Assembly: GCA_947471745.1 (NCBI GenBank)
Contig: CANJKZ010000777.1
Coordinates: 930,001 to 994,000, forward strand
Direction: 5' to 3'
Origin: Closterium sp. Naga37s-1
Taxonomy: Eukaryota; Streptophyta; Zygnematophyceae; Desmidiales; Closteriaceae
DNA: 64,000 bases
A program made the position numbers and the translations under genes. The notes beneath the pieces are model-generated. The model was not told the DNA's origin. It searched no databases and worked only from the letters and a program-made list of their open reading frames with translations. Positions 1 through 11,689 of this stretch are shown here, piece by piece (position 1 is the stretch's first letter; each line of letters starts with the position of its first letter).

Positions 1-3000
1 CGGTGGTGCCACAGAACGGTGGGGTGTGCAAGCGACCGGCAAGAGCACGACGCAACAACTGGACCAGACATGGGAACCTGACCAGACACAACGACCTGGG
101 GGGACGCAGCAACCTCGTGAGACGCAGGGACCAGATGGGGGGAAGCAACCGGGGCCGAGGGCAGGAGTCGCCGCCGCTGCTGCTGCTGCTGCTGCCCGCC
201 AGGGCCAGTGTGAAGTGTGTAGAGACCAGAGCCCGGCTCGGCAGTAAAGGTGGCAAGGGGCGAGTAAGTGTCGCCGTCAACACAAACCGCCGTCTCACTA
301 GAGGGCTCAATCCACACACCTACGTGGTGACTCACAAGAGGCCTCACGCCCACCAATTTCCTCGAGAACGAGGGGACGTGGAAGCCAGTCAGAGACCCAG
401 AGGGAACAGCAGGGCACGGAAGAGTAGTGGTGTAGCGAGCAGTGACTGGTCCCGAGGTGGGATCAGCCAGCGCCACAGAGACTAGCGCAGGAAGTGGAGT
501 AAGTGTGGTGTGGTCGCGGAAGAAGCAGTGCGAAGCCCCAGAGTCCAAAGTGAAAGACAGCGAAGCGTCCTCTGAAGTAGTGCCTGGACCAGTGTCTACA
601 CAAGTGCCTACACTAGCAACAGGCAACTCAGCAAGACTAGCACCTAAGCTAACAACACTCGAGTTAACAGAGTCAGAAGCACAAGAGTCAACAACAGCAT
701 ACATAGCATGAGGAGTTCCTAAGAGATCAAGCAACTGAGAAGCAGACATGCCCCAAAGAGCGGAGCCGTACGTCTGAACAAGAGGAAACCAGTCAGGGGC
801 AGGGCCGCCAACGCCGAAGGCCAAGCGAACCGTGTCAGTAAGCTGAGCAAAGCACTGACCAAGAGGGTGGGTGCGGCCACAAGGCCGGCCTCGGCGAGCA
901 CCTGTCAGAACCTGATAGGTGCACGAAGGGTGAACAACACCTCGTTGGGGCTGACGCTGTCCTGGCCCCGAAACCTGCTGCTGCCGCTGCTGCTGCGGAG
1001 GGTGCTGCAAGGGGAGGGGCTACTGCTGCTGCTGCCGCTGGGCTAGGTACCACGCTGCTGCTCCACCCACCGCGGCCGGCAGACCAGGAGGAGGCTGACG
1101 AGTACGGGTGTCGCCTCCACCAACTGCAGTAGGGGAGTCACTGGCCGCTGCACGAGACGCCTCTCCAGGCCCTGCGCTCCCGCCGCCACCGGTCGGCACG
1201 TCACCCCCACCACCTCCACCGCTAACGCCGCCACCGGTCGGCACGTCACCCCCACCGCCTCCTGCACCCTGACCGCCCCTCCTGCCACCCCTACCTCGAG
1301 ACCGTGACGAAGTTGTAACAGCAGCTTTGGTCACGTCAGTAGTGGCAGTGGCTAGTGAGGCAGTAAAAGTGGGCAGCTGAGGGACAGTGCACCCGTGAAA
1401 TAGTGGAGGGGGCACAGCACCAGAGGCGGAGGCTACGGAGCGGAGGTCGCTCTCGATGTCCTTGAGCGCAGACTCAAGGACCTCGATAGTGAGCTCACTA
1501 GGGTGCTTCAGAAGAAGCGTGTCACGAACCGAGGCAAGGCGGTCAGGGAGGCTAGTGGCAATGAAGTAGATAGTAATCACCATGGGAGGGGGAAGCAGTG
1601 CAAGCTGTGCGTCAGTGCAAGCAGCGGGGTAGCTAGAATCGAGTGAGCGGAGGTGAGCAATCAAGTCAGCAGAGCACTCAAACGAGGCGAGGTCAGGGAA
1701 CAAGAACGGTAGGAAGAGGCGGCCAAGAGAGACAGTGGTGGGAGTAGCGTAGCGGGCCTTGATCGCAGTCAGGAACTCAATAGCAGTGCGAAACTGAGTG
1801 AAGTGGGCCTCCTCAGACTCAGGGAGGAGGCTGCTAAGAGCGATGCAGGCCGCAGCGTCACGCGACTTCCACGCCGTCAGGTCAGCACGCTGGCAGGTAA
1901 AGCGGTCTCTGGCGGCGTCGTTAGGGGCAGGGCCTAAAGGCGTAGGGTCGTCGGGCGCAGGAAGGTCACCAGTAGCGTGCGCCCAGAGGGACTCGCCCGC
2001 CTGGACCTGACTCTCTAAAGGCGACGCGCGCGTAGGAGCTAGACCGGAAACTCGAGCGGTCTACCGTCATCGTCAAAGCGAAGAACCCTAGGGGTCGTCA
2101 TAGCGTAAGTGGAAACGACAAGTCCGGCTGTGGGCGGCACTGGTAGGGCGGCTAGGGCAAGTCCGTGGCAGGTGCAAAACGCAGGCGCGACAGGCGTAAG
2201 GGGTGGTCCCCCGGTGGACTGAACGATTACGCGCAGTAGTGTGAAGGGAGGGCCTAACTAGCGGGCCCGCAGCGGGCCTAACGAGGAGGCGCGGCGGCTG
2301 TCGGAACTGGTAGGCGCGGCGGCTGAAAGGGAGGGCCCGTGGTGGCTAGAAGGGAGGGTTCGCGGCGGGCAGTATGGGCAGGCGCAGCGGCGGGATGAGC
2401 GAGCCTACGGTGGACCTAACTAGGAGGCGCGACAGCGGGCAGGAGGGGTAGGTGCGGCGGTAGGACGAGCGGGCCCACGGCGGGCCTGACGCGTAGGCGC
2501 GGCGGCGGGCGGCAGGAGGGGTAGGCGCGGCGGCGGGACTAGCAGGCTTGCGGCGGGCCGAACGGGCAGGCGCGGCGCGTGAACGGGCGTGTAGGGCAGC
2601 GGGGGGAGGGCGCGTCGCGACGAGCAGCGGGGGAGGGGACGACGGGACGGGAAGAGGGGGAGAGCGCGACGCGACGGGGGGCAGGGGAAGGCGCGACGCG
2701 ACAGGCAGCGGGGGGGAGGCGCGAGGTGATGGGCAGCAGGGGGGAAGCGCGACTCGATGGGCAGCAGGGGGGAAGCGCGACGTCACGGGCAGTGGGGGGG
2801 GGGGGGGGGGGGGAAGGGCGCTACGCTACGGGGAAAGTGGGTCGGCGGAACGGGCGGTAACGAACGAACGGGACTAGATCGGGCGGGCGGTAACGAACGA
2901 ACGGGACTAGATCAGGCTGGCGCTAGGCTCGGGCAAGACGGGCGCAACTAGTACAACAGATTGAGACAGGCTCGGGCGAGACGAACGAGGACGGGAGGAG

Positions 3001-3144
3001 CGGGATCCCACAGGATCCTAACCTAGGTGATACCATGTCAAGAATAGAAGTGTGTGTTCATTGATGTGGGTTGGGGTACATATAACAAACCCTAACATGT
3101 GTACCCCCAAAGACAAACCTCACTAAAGGCTACAATATTTGACA
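1..3144 (-). mobile_element. Ty1/copia LTR retrotransposon, 5' part (runs off left edge)
   Basis: Read on the minus strand, the element begins with a 109-bp LTR (3036-3144, TGTCAAATA...TTGACA). A primer-binding site of the TGGTATCA type follows at about 3024-3035, then a GC-rich leader of about 1 kb. A gag-like region lies at about 1000-1950; it resembles the copia gag helical domain followed by a Gly/Arg-rich tail. An aspartic-protease motif (DSGASH) lies near 530-560. This order is the copia order. Integrase, RT and the 3' LTR would lie left of position 1, so completeness cannot be judged. It looks old or broken. The LTR resembles that of the 15.7-kb element further right, so the two may be one lineage. 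Confidence 0.8.
3036..3144 (-). repeat. 5' LTR of the copia element
   Basis: The repeat has TG...CA ends on the minus strand and is followed immediately by a TGGTATCA primer-binding site. It shares the block GTTAGGGTTTG.TATATGTA.CCCAAC with the LTRs at 10883-11058 and 26439-26614. Its partner LTR is outside the window, so the assignment rests on position, ends and primer site. Confidence 0.7.
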
Positions 3145-3195
3145 TTGGCAGCAGTGTGGAATGTTGAATCTGGCCATTGGCTGGATTTGAGAAGG

Positions 3196-3328
3196 GTACG
3201 TTCTTGGCCGGTGTCAAGTTATCTGACACAAGGCGATCTACACCTCTGATCGTTCTTTATCATCATCAATCGAATCCAAACCCTTCACAGCCTTGTGTCA
3301 GCCCTCAAGACACCGGCAGAGAACGTAC
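3196..3328. repeat. Imperfect inverted repeat (133-bp hairpin)
   Basis: The left arm starts GTACGTTCTTGGCCGGTGTC and the right arm, reverse-complemented, starts GTACGTTCTCTGCCGGTGTC. Both arms end CTGACACAAGG after a 7-nt mismatched stretch. About 38 bp per arm flank a loop of roughly 55 bp. It lies between the copia 5' LTR and the outer LTR of the next element. It could be a small foldback/MITE-like element or a miRNA-precursor-like hairpin; nothing in the sequence decides which. Confidence 0.6.
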
Positions 3329-4969
3329 TATAGGAACGACAACACTTGTGCAAAAACAAGTTGGTTGGTGGGTGTTAGAATATATCTGTAACTGCCTGTA
3401 GCTGTAGTTTAGTGTAGTTATTATGAAATGTTGGTGGTGCACCTTCTTTGCATGTTTGTTCTCTATTTGTACCTTTTGCTCAATAGTGAAACCCCTCCTT
3501 TGGCTTCTCTCTCGTTATCTTGCTTTCACCCTAGGCTCCTAAGCCTAATGATTCTTAACATGGTATTAAGAGCTAGGTCATCCTAAGACCTATTTTTTTT
3601 TTCCCCCATGGGCCCACCACGTATCCCCCCGCTCATGGCGCTCGTCACACCCCCCGTCGCGGCCGTAGTTACGACGGTCGCAACGGTTGCGACCGTCGAA
3701 ACGGTCTCGGCAGCGAGCTGCGCGACGGCGTCAGATGCGGCCTCGTTTCGGCCCCCCGTCAGCGCCCTGCACCCTGCTCGTCCGTCCGTGGCGCCCTCCC
3801 CGTCGCGCCCGTTGCGCCCTGCTCGTCGCGCGCATCGCCTGCCCCACCCCGTTCTGTCACGAACACAGCAGCAGCCGCGCGCAGCTGCGTACGGCCGCGC
3901 ATTGCTGCGTGTAGCCGCGTACGACCGTGCGCACTCGCACACGGTCGTGTGCGCCAGCACCAGCGCCCGTCGCCAGCACCTGCGCGAGTGCCAGCGACGA
4001 CGCCAGCGCCAGCAGCAGCTAACGCCGTCCTCCCCTTCCCTTCCGCAGCTTCCGCCGTGGGGGGGGGGGAGGAGATGTGGGGGTGGCGGGTGTGAGTTGC
4101 CTGCAGCCCGTCCTTCCGCTCCCTTCAGCGGGGTCCGCCGTAAGGGGGGGAAGAGGTTGCTGGGGGGGGGTGAGGGAAAAGGGGGAGAGTATGAGGGAGT
4201 GGAGAGAGAGATTTTGCCGAGCCAGCAGCCGCCCCTCCTCCTCTCTCTCTCACTGCCGCGCGTGCTGTTGTGGGGGGGAGGGTGAGATGGTAGCGGAAGT
4301 CAGCTAGGTATCTGCAGCTGCCGCCTGCTGCTACCGTGGCACCTTCTGCAGCCGCCCCTGCCTCCACCTGCTGTTTCTTCTGCTGTCTTCTGCTGTTGAG
4401 CGGCAGGTGCTGCCGTTGAGCCCTGCTGTGCCGCCGCACGTTGCCGCCGCACGCACCCGCTCTCCAGGCGACCTGCCGCCACATGCACCTTTGTCTGTTG
4501 CTTCTACCTTAGCTGAGGGGTTGTGTAGCTGAATCTTGTCAGAATATCTTTGTGTAGCTGCCTGTAGCTGTAGTTTAGTGTAGCAATCATAAACTATTGG
4601 TGGTGCACAATTCTTGTTCCTTTCCTAATTGTATTGTTCGATCCATAGTGAACTCACTCCTTCACAACTCTCTCGACTATCCTTGGCCTAGGCTACTAAG
4701 CCTAGGCCCTACTCCTACTATTGCAACATGGTATTCAAAGCAGGCACCTTCCTGCTGCCTTCCTTAACGGATCCACCAGTCTGCTTCCGCTGCTTGTCGT
4801 CCTGTCGCGCGCCTCGGGCGCGCGGCGTAGCGCGCGGCGGCTCTCTGCCCTACGTCCGCGCGCGGGCTTCCTACCCGTTGCGCTGCCCCGCAGGCCGCGC
4901 GCGGGCCTGTTCTACCCGCCGAGCTGCCCTGCGGGCCGCGTGTGGGCCTGCCCTGCACCCGCGACGCCG

Positions 4970-5125
4970 CCCCTGGACCCCGCGACACCGCCCATGGAGC
5001 CCGTGACGCCGCCCCTGGACCCCGCGACGCCGCCCCTGGACCCCGCGACGCCGCCCCTGGACCCCCGCGACGCCGCCCCTGGACCTCGCGACGCCGCCCC
5101 TGGACCCCGCGACGCCGTCCCATGG
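4970..5125 (+). repeat. 21-bp GC-rich tandem repeat inside the inner LTR element
   Basis: About seven copies of a 21-bp unit of the form GACCCCGCGACGCCGCCCCTG lie in the internal region. The repeat gives open frames in several readings simply because it lacks A/T-rich codons. It is not evidence of a gene. Confidence 0.8.
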
Positions 5126-5189
5126 AGCCCGCCCGCGCCCTGCCTCACCTGCGCCTGCCCTCGAGCGGCCGCCCCCGCGTCCTGCCCTC

Positions 5190-5445
5190 GTGCAGCCGCC
5201 CCTGCCTCACCCGCGCCTGCCCTCGTGCAGCCGCCCCTACCTCACCCGCGCCTGCCCTCGTGCAGCCGCCCCTGCCTCACCCGCGTCCTGCCCTCGTGCA
5301 GCCGCCCCTGCCTCACCCGCGCCTGCCCTTGTGCAGCCGCCCCTGCCTCACCCGCGCCTGCCCTCGTGCAGCCGCCCCTGCCTCACTTACGCCTGCCCTC
5401 GTGCAGCCGCCCCTGCCTCACCCGCGCCTGCCCTCGTGCAGCCGT
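5190..5445 (+). repeat. 35-bp GC-rich tandem repeat inside the inner LTR element
   Basis: About seven to eight copies of a 35-bp unit begin GTGCAGCCGCCCCTGCCTCA, with one copy slightly altered in length. The array sits at the same place in the element, relative to the conserved 3' internal segment, as the 14.5-kb array does in the large related element. Confidence 0.8.
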
Positions 5446-6525
5446 GGGGGGGAGGGTATGGGGGTGGCGGGTGTGGGGGTGATGAGTGTGGGTGCTACCC
5501 TTCCCCTCCTCCTCCTCCTTCGTCTCCCACTGCTGCAGCTGCCGCTGAAGGGGGGTGGATGTGTGGGAGCCGAGGGGAGTGGAGCTAAGGGGGTGTCGTG
5601 GGAGTGGAGACAGGGGTGCAACAAGGGGGTGTGTGAGAAGGGGGTGTGGGACTGTTAGGGGAGGTTGAGCGGAGGTCGCCGTCGTGTCGTCAGCAGCGCC
5701 ATTAGTCTGGAGCCCTCGTGCTCTCAGTAGGCCTGCGAGCCTGCTTCGCCAGTCGCCTGTGGGTCCGTTGCTCCTGCCGCTCATCGTAGCCGCGGAGCCA
5801 GATACTCTAGTAGTCCGATGCCCTCGTGCACTCGGTAGCCACTGTGCGCGCCGCTCCTGTTGCCCGTGTGACTGCGGCTTCACCTGTCGCCTCCTATCTC
5901 CACTCCTCTCACAGTCCCTCCTCCTCCTCACTTCGCCTCTTCTTCTGCTTAATATCCCCTTCTATGAGGTGTCGTTGCACAAACTCATGCTGCAGGCAGT
6001 TATGGGGGAGTGTCAGAATATCTTTGTGTAACTGCCTGTAGCTGTAGTTTAGTGTAGCAATCATAAACTATTGGTGGTGCACCATTCTTGTTCCTTTCCT
6101 AATTGTATTGTTCGCTCCATAGTGAACTCACTCCTCTTGCAACAACTCTCTCGACTATCCTTGGCCTAGGCTACTAAGCCTAGGCCCTACTCCTACTATT
6201 ACAACAAATCTGCCACCACTGCACTGGTTGCCACTGCTCTTGCCTGCTGATGCTGTTTTCTCTGTTCGTGGTGTACCCATCCATGATGTGTTGCTGCACA
6301 AACTCCTGCTGCAGGCAGTTATGGGGGAGTGTTAGAATATATTTGTAACTGCCTATAGCTGTAGTTTAGTGTAGTCATTATAAACTGTTGGTGGTGCACC
6401 TTCTTTGCATGCTCTGTTTGCTATTTGTACCTCGCTCAATAGTGAATTCATCCTCTTTGGCAATCTCTCTCGACATGTTCCTCTCCCAAGCCTCTTCCTA
6501 CCCCAAACCCTAGTGTTCACTTAAC

Positions 6526-6807
6526 CTACTATCTTGAAAGTGGGGCAAGGAGATCGCGGCAGATACACTGGTATCTTGGAACATGGCAATGTGACAATGT
6601 AGTATCCACTGTTCACCCAGTGCAGTTCTAATTGAAGAGTCACCTCCTCCTCACTTAAAACCTGTGGGTCAAGAACTTCAACTGTAGGAAGCTTGGTTGG
6701 ATGGCAACACAATTGGCCAAGATCTTGGGTGCGAGAGTCAAACTCAACCAAGGTTAGGAAGGTTGAGGCAATTTGGCCCTTCTTAGCACTCCAGTTTTAA
6801 CGGCAAA
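6526..6807. other. Unassigned spacer between LTR elements
   Basis: This stretch lies between the outer non-autonomous LTR element and the gypsy 5' LTR. Short open frames exist on the minus strand, but I recognise no domain, repeat or RNA gene in it. Confidence 0.4.
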
Positions 6808-6812
6808 GATTT

Positions 6813-7093
6813 TGTAAGGAATTTTCCCGAATTCCTTATCGGGGTTGACTGCTACGCATACAGCCCGATTTTCAGACTTTGCACATTCGACCGATTTCAA
6901 CGCTGCCGAGGCTCCTCGCGTCGCCTTCGGCATTTTCCCATCGCCAAACCTGCACCCCAACCTCGCTTGTCCGAGGTTTCCTCCTAGCTAGGCCAACCCC
7001 TACATTAGTCTGTGCCTTCATTGTATTCTCATATCAGTTAATCACAGTCTCATAATTCGTTTACCTGCGCACTCTCTTTTACGACTCATAACA
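6813..7093 (+). repeat. Gypsy 5' LTR (281 bp)
   Basis: It begins TGTAAGG and ends ACTCATAACA, and a TGGTATCAGAGC initiator-tRNA-type primer site starts two bases later. The last 65 bp or so recur at 29,311-29,376, ending in the same ATAACA. The start was chosen because GATTT precedes it and also follows the right copy. Confidence 0.7.
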
Positions 7094-7639
7094 CCTGGTA
7101 TCAGAGCTACTTTCCTAGTTCACCCCGCTTTTCCGAGGGTAGTTTGGTGGCATAGGGTGTGGCTGGTTTAGTGACTACACGACGGTTGGCCGCAGGGATT
7201 GTTAATTCAATCCTGCCCGACTCCGATTGTTCGTGTTTTTACTTGCCTGAAGGCCACGGATACCCGACTGCCCACCAGACGTAGCGCTAGGCACATGGAT
7301 CAGGAGGCGGTTAACAGGATGATGGTTCAAGTGGCAGAAATGCAGGAGAGCATGAAGTCGTTAATGGCGGAAGTGACAACACTGTGTGAAGAAAACGCCG
7401 AGCTGCGCCAGACGCGAGGTGAAGCGCGTTAGGTGTCGCCCGAGGACGAAGGCAAGGGCAACAGTCAAGCGGTGAGCAATCCCTTGGACGCGCTCACACG
7501 TGACTTCGAAGAGGAGGACAGGCAGCGAGCGGCAGCAGCGCCAGTTGCAGTAACGACGATCAAGATCAAGCCCGTCAACCCGCCCCCATTTAATCCTACA
7601 GACAAGACAGTAACAGTGAAGGGGTGGCTATTCGGGAGG

Positions 7640-8057
7640 GTGTTGTTGTCCATTGTTTTTACTGGTTTGAGCTGAGAAGGCCACTAATGAGAACGTGTTG
7701 TGAAGGCATAGAACGAGAATGATGTACAGCGTTTTCTCAATCAAAGCCACCACTTATTTTCTAATTTCCTAATTCGAGAGTGGAACTTCTCCTCTTGGTA
7801 AGACTTTGTAGTACTGTAATCCCACCGCCAGAACTCTTGTTACGCTTGTTCGGCCACGAAACCAGATCTGGATGGTGTAGTTCGTCGACAACGTTGAGGG
7901 AAAGTTAACGTTCGATTCGTTATGTGTCATTTGTGTGTTTGTGTTTCGTGTATACATTCAATGATGAACGAGTGAGATAATTTTCGAAGTTGTCGTTTTC
8001 AGCTTTGGCTGAAACGAAGACCAGCTGTAGCTGAACCATGGATTGCCCCGCATCTCA
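7640..8057. mobile_element. 418-bp AT-richer insert within gypsy gag
   Basis: The gag reading is interrupted by a segment of much lower GC, flanked by the direct repeat GGGAGG (7634-7639, 8058-8063). It shows no open frame and no recognisable domain. Its ends (GTGTTG...TCTCA) loosely recall a solo LTR, but I see no second copy in the window. The class is therefore unknown. Confidence 0.45.
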
Positions 8058-10882
8058 GGGAGGAGACAATCTCACGAGGGTACACTGGTGGGAACGAAGG
8101 GTCATGCTCTGGTGATTTGACGGAGTTAATGACGACGCCACGCGTATTAATTACGCGGTTTCACTTCTTCGAGGTGCAGCGCTTGAGTGGTGGCGCCGAA
8201 CCTTGGAAACGGGGACGCCGACAGGTGTGACGCATGCGGCACACGGGACCTCAACAGTGACTAATCAAGTGGCACAATCAATCTTTGGAGTGACCACGAT
8301 ACACACGTGGAAGGAATGGGGCGCAGCCTTACGAGATCGCTTCGAGCACGTATCCGCCTCGGAGCAAGCTCGCATGAAGCTGCGTGCATGGTCGCAGATG
8401 GCTACTGTCCAACACTACACGGCATCATTTATGGGCCTCGCCGACCAAGTTGATGACATGTCGGAAGCAGAGCGGTTGGATAAGTATATCAGCAGCCTCA
8501 AATACGAGATACAGTACGAGGTTCGCAGGGGCCGCCCGACATCATTTCTTGAAGCAGTAGGGCTGGCGGAGTCAACGGATGTGCTGATGCAGTGCGCGAG
8601 AGCAGCTTCCAGGGATGGAAACCGCTTTCGTGGCCAGACCCATCGGGCCACGATCAACGCCGTCCATACACCCGACCGCCCTCCTAAGGGACCGTGCTAC
8701 CGGTGTGGGAAGACGGGTCACTGCATGAAAGACTGCCACGAGAAAACGCCGCTGACGGGGAACGACAGGAAGGAGCAGGGAAATGGGAATAGTCAGTAAT
8801 TAGCGGGCCCTTTACTGACTGTGCTCCGTTGCCCGAACCCCACCATCCCCACCGAGTCGTGGTTCCGATTCATGCAATCGATCGCACTCGGCCGCATAAC
8901 GGGGATACACATGTGGATCACCCTGTACTGGTCGCTGGCAAGGTGTTAAAAAATAACTCGAAAACGTTCGTCGATGGAGGGGCCAGCCATAGCCTCTTCA
9001 ACTTGGCGAGTGCAAAAACATGCAAGCTGCAACTTGACAGCTGCTCGAAATTGACGCCCGCCTCGTGGATGGGACGCCTCTGGCGATAACGGAAGAAATA
9101 CGGACGGTCAGGATCGAATGCGGCGACGATTTCGGCTTCAGCATGAAGTTCCTCGCGACGACACTGGACGGCTGCGACGTGCTGCTGAGATGTGATTGGC
9201 TGCGACGGCACAACCCCGTCATCGACTCGACAACGGGATCGTGCAGCATCAACAAGCACGAGGGGCTAATTAAGTTGCCTGCATGGACATCTGACTACAT
9301 CCAAGCCCCGTGCGTCAAGGCCATCACTATAGCTCGCCACTTCAACAGGGGCGCGCAACTGTTCGCTGTTTGCTTTCGCGAGTTGGCAGTTGACACCGAC
9401 GGAAAGGACATCGAGAAGCTGCGTGCAGCTGTACCACCGGATTTAGCAGAGCTGATTCGGAGGTACCCCGACATTTTTCCCGACGATCTGCCACCTGGAC
9501 TGCCACCCGAGAGACCTGAGGACCACAAAATCCAGCTGGAACCTGGCACGCAGCCGAGTGTTCGGACACAGTGGCGGTTGACCCAACCGGAACTCGAGGA
9601 GCTGCGAAGTCAAATTGACGCACTGTTGGTGAAAGGGTTCATTCGGGCCAGCACATCTCCCTTCGCAGCACCGATCCTGTTCACTCCGAAGAAAGACAGC
9701 GGGCTTCTCATGTGCATCGATTATCGCGCGCTAAACCGGGTCACCATCAAGTCTCGCTACCCAATCCCACGCACCGACGACCTCCTCGACCAACTTCGCG
9801 GCGCTCGCTATTTCTCGAAGATTGACTTACGTGGCGGTTACCACCAGATTCGAGTCTTCGCCGACGACTGTCACAAGACTGCGTTTCGCACACGCTACGG
9901 GAGTTACGAATTTACAGTGATGCCTTTCGGCCTCACGAACGCGCCTTCGACATTTCAACTGACCATGAACAGGGTTTTTCGGGATCTTCTAGACCGATGT
10001 GTCATCGTCTACTTGGACGATATCCTGATTTTTAGCAAGACAAGGGAACAACACCTCCGCGACCTGGATGCAGTGTTTAGGCGGCTTCAGGAGAACCGAC
10101 TCATCACCAAGGGCTCTAAGTGCGAGTTTTTTAAGCAGGAGTTAGAGTTTTTGGGGCACGTCATCTCGCGCGACGGCATTAAAATCGACCCGGCGAAAAT
10201 CAAGACCATACAGGAGTGGAAGTCCCCGACGAATGTCACGGAACTTCAGAGTTTTCTCGGATTCGTGAATTACATCAGGCGGTTTATCCCAAATATGGCG
10301 GGGATAACCGGCCCGCTGACCGACCTGCTGCACAAAGACATGAATTTTGTGTGGGGGGAGGAGGCAGAAGCGGCTTTCCAGGAACTCGAGAATTTTCTCG
10401 TTTCCCCTCCTGTAATGCGCATCGCCGACCCATCAAAGCCGTTTGAAGTCGTCACCGACGCCTCAGATTTCGCCATTGGAGCTGTGCTACTCCAAGACTT
10501 CGAGAACGGGTTGCAGCCGATCGCCTACGAATCACGCAAGCTGCAGGCAGCCGAACGCAACTACCCGATCCACGACAAGGAGATGCTCGCCATAATACAC
10601 GTGTTCAAACTGTGGCGCTGCTCCTTGGTGGGCGCCGACGTCACTGTTTGCACGGACCACAAGTCCCTACAGTACCTGCGAGCCCAGCCCAACCTCAACC
10701 AGCGACAAATTCGGTGGCTGGACTACATGGAGAGCCACTTCACCTACCGCATCGCGTACAAGAAAGGGGCGAATAACATCGGCGTCGCCCTGACCCGACC
10801 GACAGTACAATCCGCTGCAGTACTCATCACCCATTCGAACCCACTCCTTACAGGGCTATTCACCCACGGCTACACTACGGAC

Positions 10883-11058
10883 TGTAAGAATAGTAAGCAC
10901 AGTGAGGAGCCATAGCTAGGGTTTATCTATCTAGGCAAGAGAGAAATGAGCAAAGGAGGGGTTTCACTAGCAGCAGTTGGGATACATATAGCAAACCCTA
11001 ACTGGGTTGTACCCGCTATAGAGCACCCCACTACAGGCTAGATAATAACATTCTGACA
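10883..11058 (-). repeat. 3' LTR of the 15.7-kb element
   Basis: This is a 176-bp copy with TG...CA ends, about 99% identical to 26439-26614, which implies recent insertion. CGGAC abuts its outer end. Confidence 0.92.
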
Positions 11059-11660
11059 CACCCCCATAGCCAAAGTGGGGTGTAATCAGCAGAGCACACA
11101 GTCATAGAGCAGGTGCACAATTGCAAGCAAAGCTAGAGGCTATCACAGAGGGCAAGTGAGGAGGAGGAGGAACTGTGGAAGGAGAGAAGATGGGAGGCAA
11201 CGACTGGAGCTGCAGAGGCACGGGCACAGGAGCGGCTGACTCAGTGGCTACCGAAGCAAGGGCGACGGACTACTGGAGTGACTGGCTCCGCGGCTAAGAC
11301 AAGCGGCAGGAGCAACGGACCCACTGGCGACTGGTGCAACAGGCTCACTGGCTACCGAAGCAAGGGCGACGGACTACAGGCGCTGCAGGCGACACGACAG
11401 CTATCTCCACACAACCTCCTCCAACTGACCCACACCCTTGACACACACCCCCTGCTGAACCCCTAACTCCACTCCCACGTCACCCCCCTAGCACCACTCC
11501 TTCGGCTCCCACACACCCACCCCCCTGAGCGGCAGCTGCAGCAGCGGGAGATGGAGGAGGAGGAGGAGCAGGGGACGGCGCACACAACCGGCACCCCAAC
11601 AACCGTCACCCCCACACTCCCCACCCCCAAACCCTAAAACGGGTGGCACGGGGTAGGAGC
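11059..11660 (-). other. 3' internal segment of the 15.7-kb element
   Basis: This GC-rich segment contains a repeated motif (CTACCGAAGCAAGGGCGACG near 11,249 and 11,353). It is related, on the opposite strand, to about 5450-5850 of the inner element 4537-6206, which places both in one family. It holds no domain-bearing open frame and is most likely 3' untranslated element sequence next to the polypurine tract. Confidence 0.7.
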
Positions 11661-11689
11661 GCGGGGGACGGCGAGGGGGACGACGCGCG

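Larger units (their letters stand above)
4537..6206 (+). mobile_element. Inner non-autonomous LTR element, TSD AATCT
   Basis: The LTRs are 4537-4728 and 6011-6206 (TGTCAGAATA...CAACA), about 98% identical apart from one 4-bp length difference. A primer-site-like TGGTATTCAAAGC follows the left LTR and a purine tract (TTATGGGGGAG) precedes the right one. The 5-bp duplication AATCT flanks it (4532-4536 and 6207-6211), so this is a clean, fairly young insertion. It has no gag or pol domain. The internal region carries two GC-rich tandem repeats, and its 3' internal segment (about 5450-5850) is clearly related to the 3' internal segment of the 15.7-kb element (11,150-11,640, opposite strand). Confidence 0.85.
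3373..6525 (+). mobile_element. Outer non-autonomous LTR element, interrupted by a related copy
   Basis: The left LTR is 3373-3560 (TGTTAGAATA...TTAACA), followed by a primer-site-like TGGTATTAAGAGC at 3561. The right LTR starts at 6330 after a purine tract (ATGGGGGAG) and ends near 6525; its exact end is unclear. The internal part (3561-4536, 6212-6329) has no recognisable gag or pol. The inner element 4537-6206 lies inside it. I found no matching target duplication at the outer ends, so the two outer LTRs may not belong to one clean insertion. It is a fossil of a TRIM/LARD-like family. Confidence 0.6.

Noticed and set aside
3608-4484. 225-codon plus and 119-codon minus frames in the outer LTR element
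   Set aside because: They are GC-driven open frames in non-autonomous element interior; no gag, pol or other domain.
6521-6960. Two short minus-strand frames near the gypsy 5' LTR
   Set aside because: They are 68 and 76 codons, have no domain, and one overlaps the LTR.
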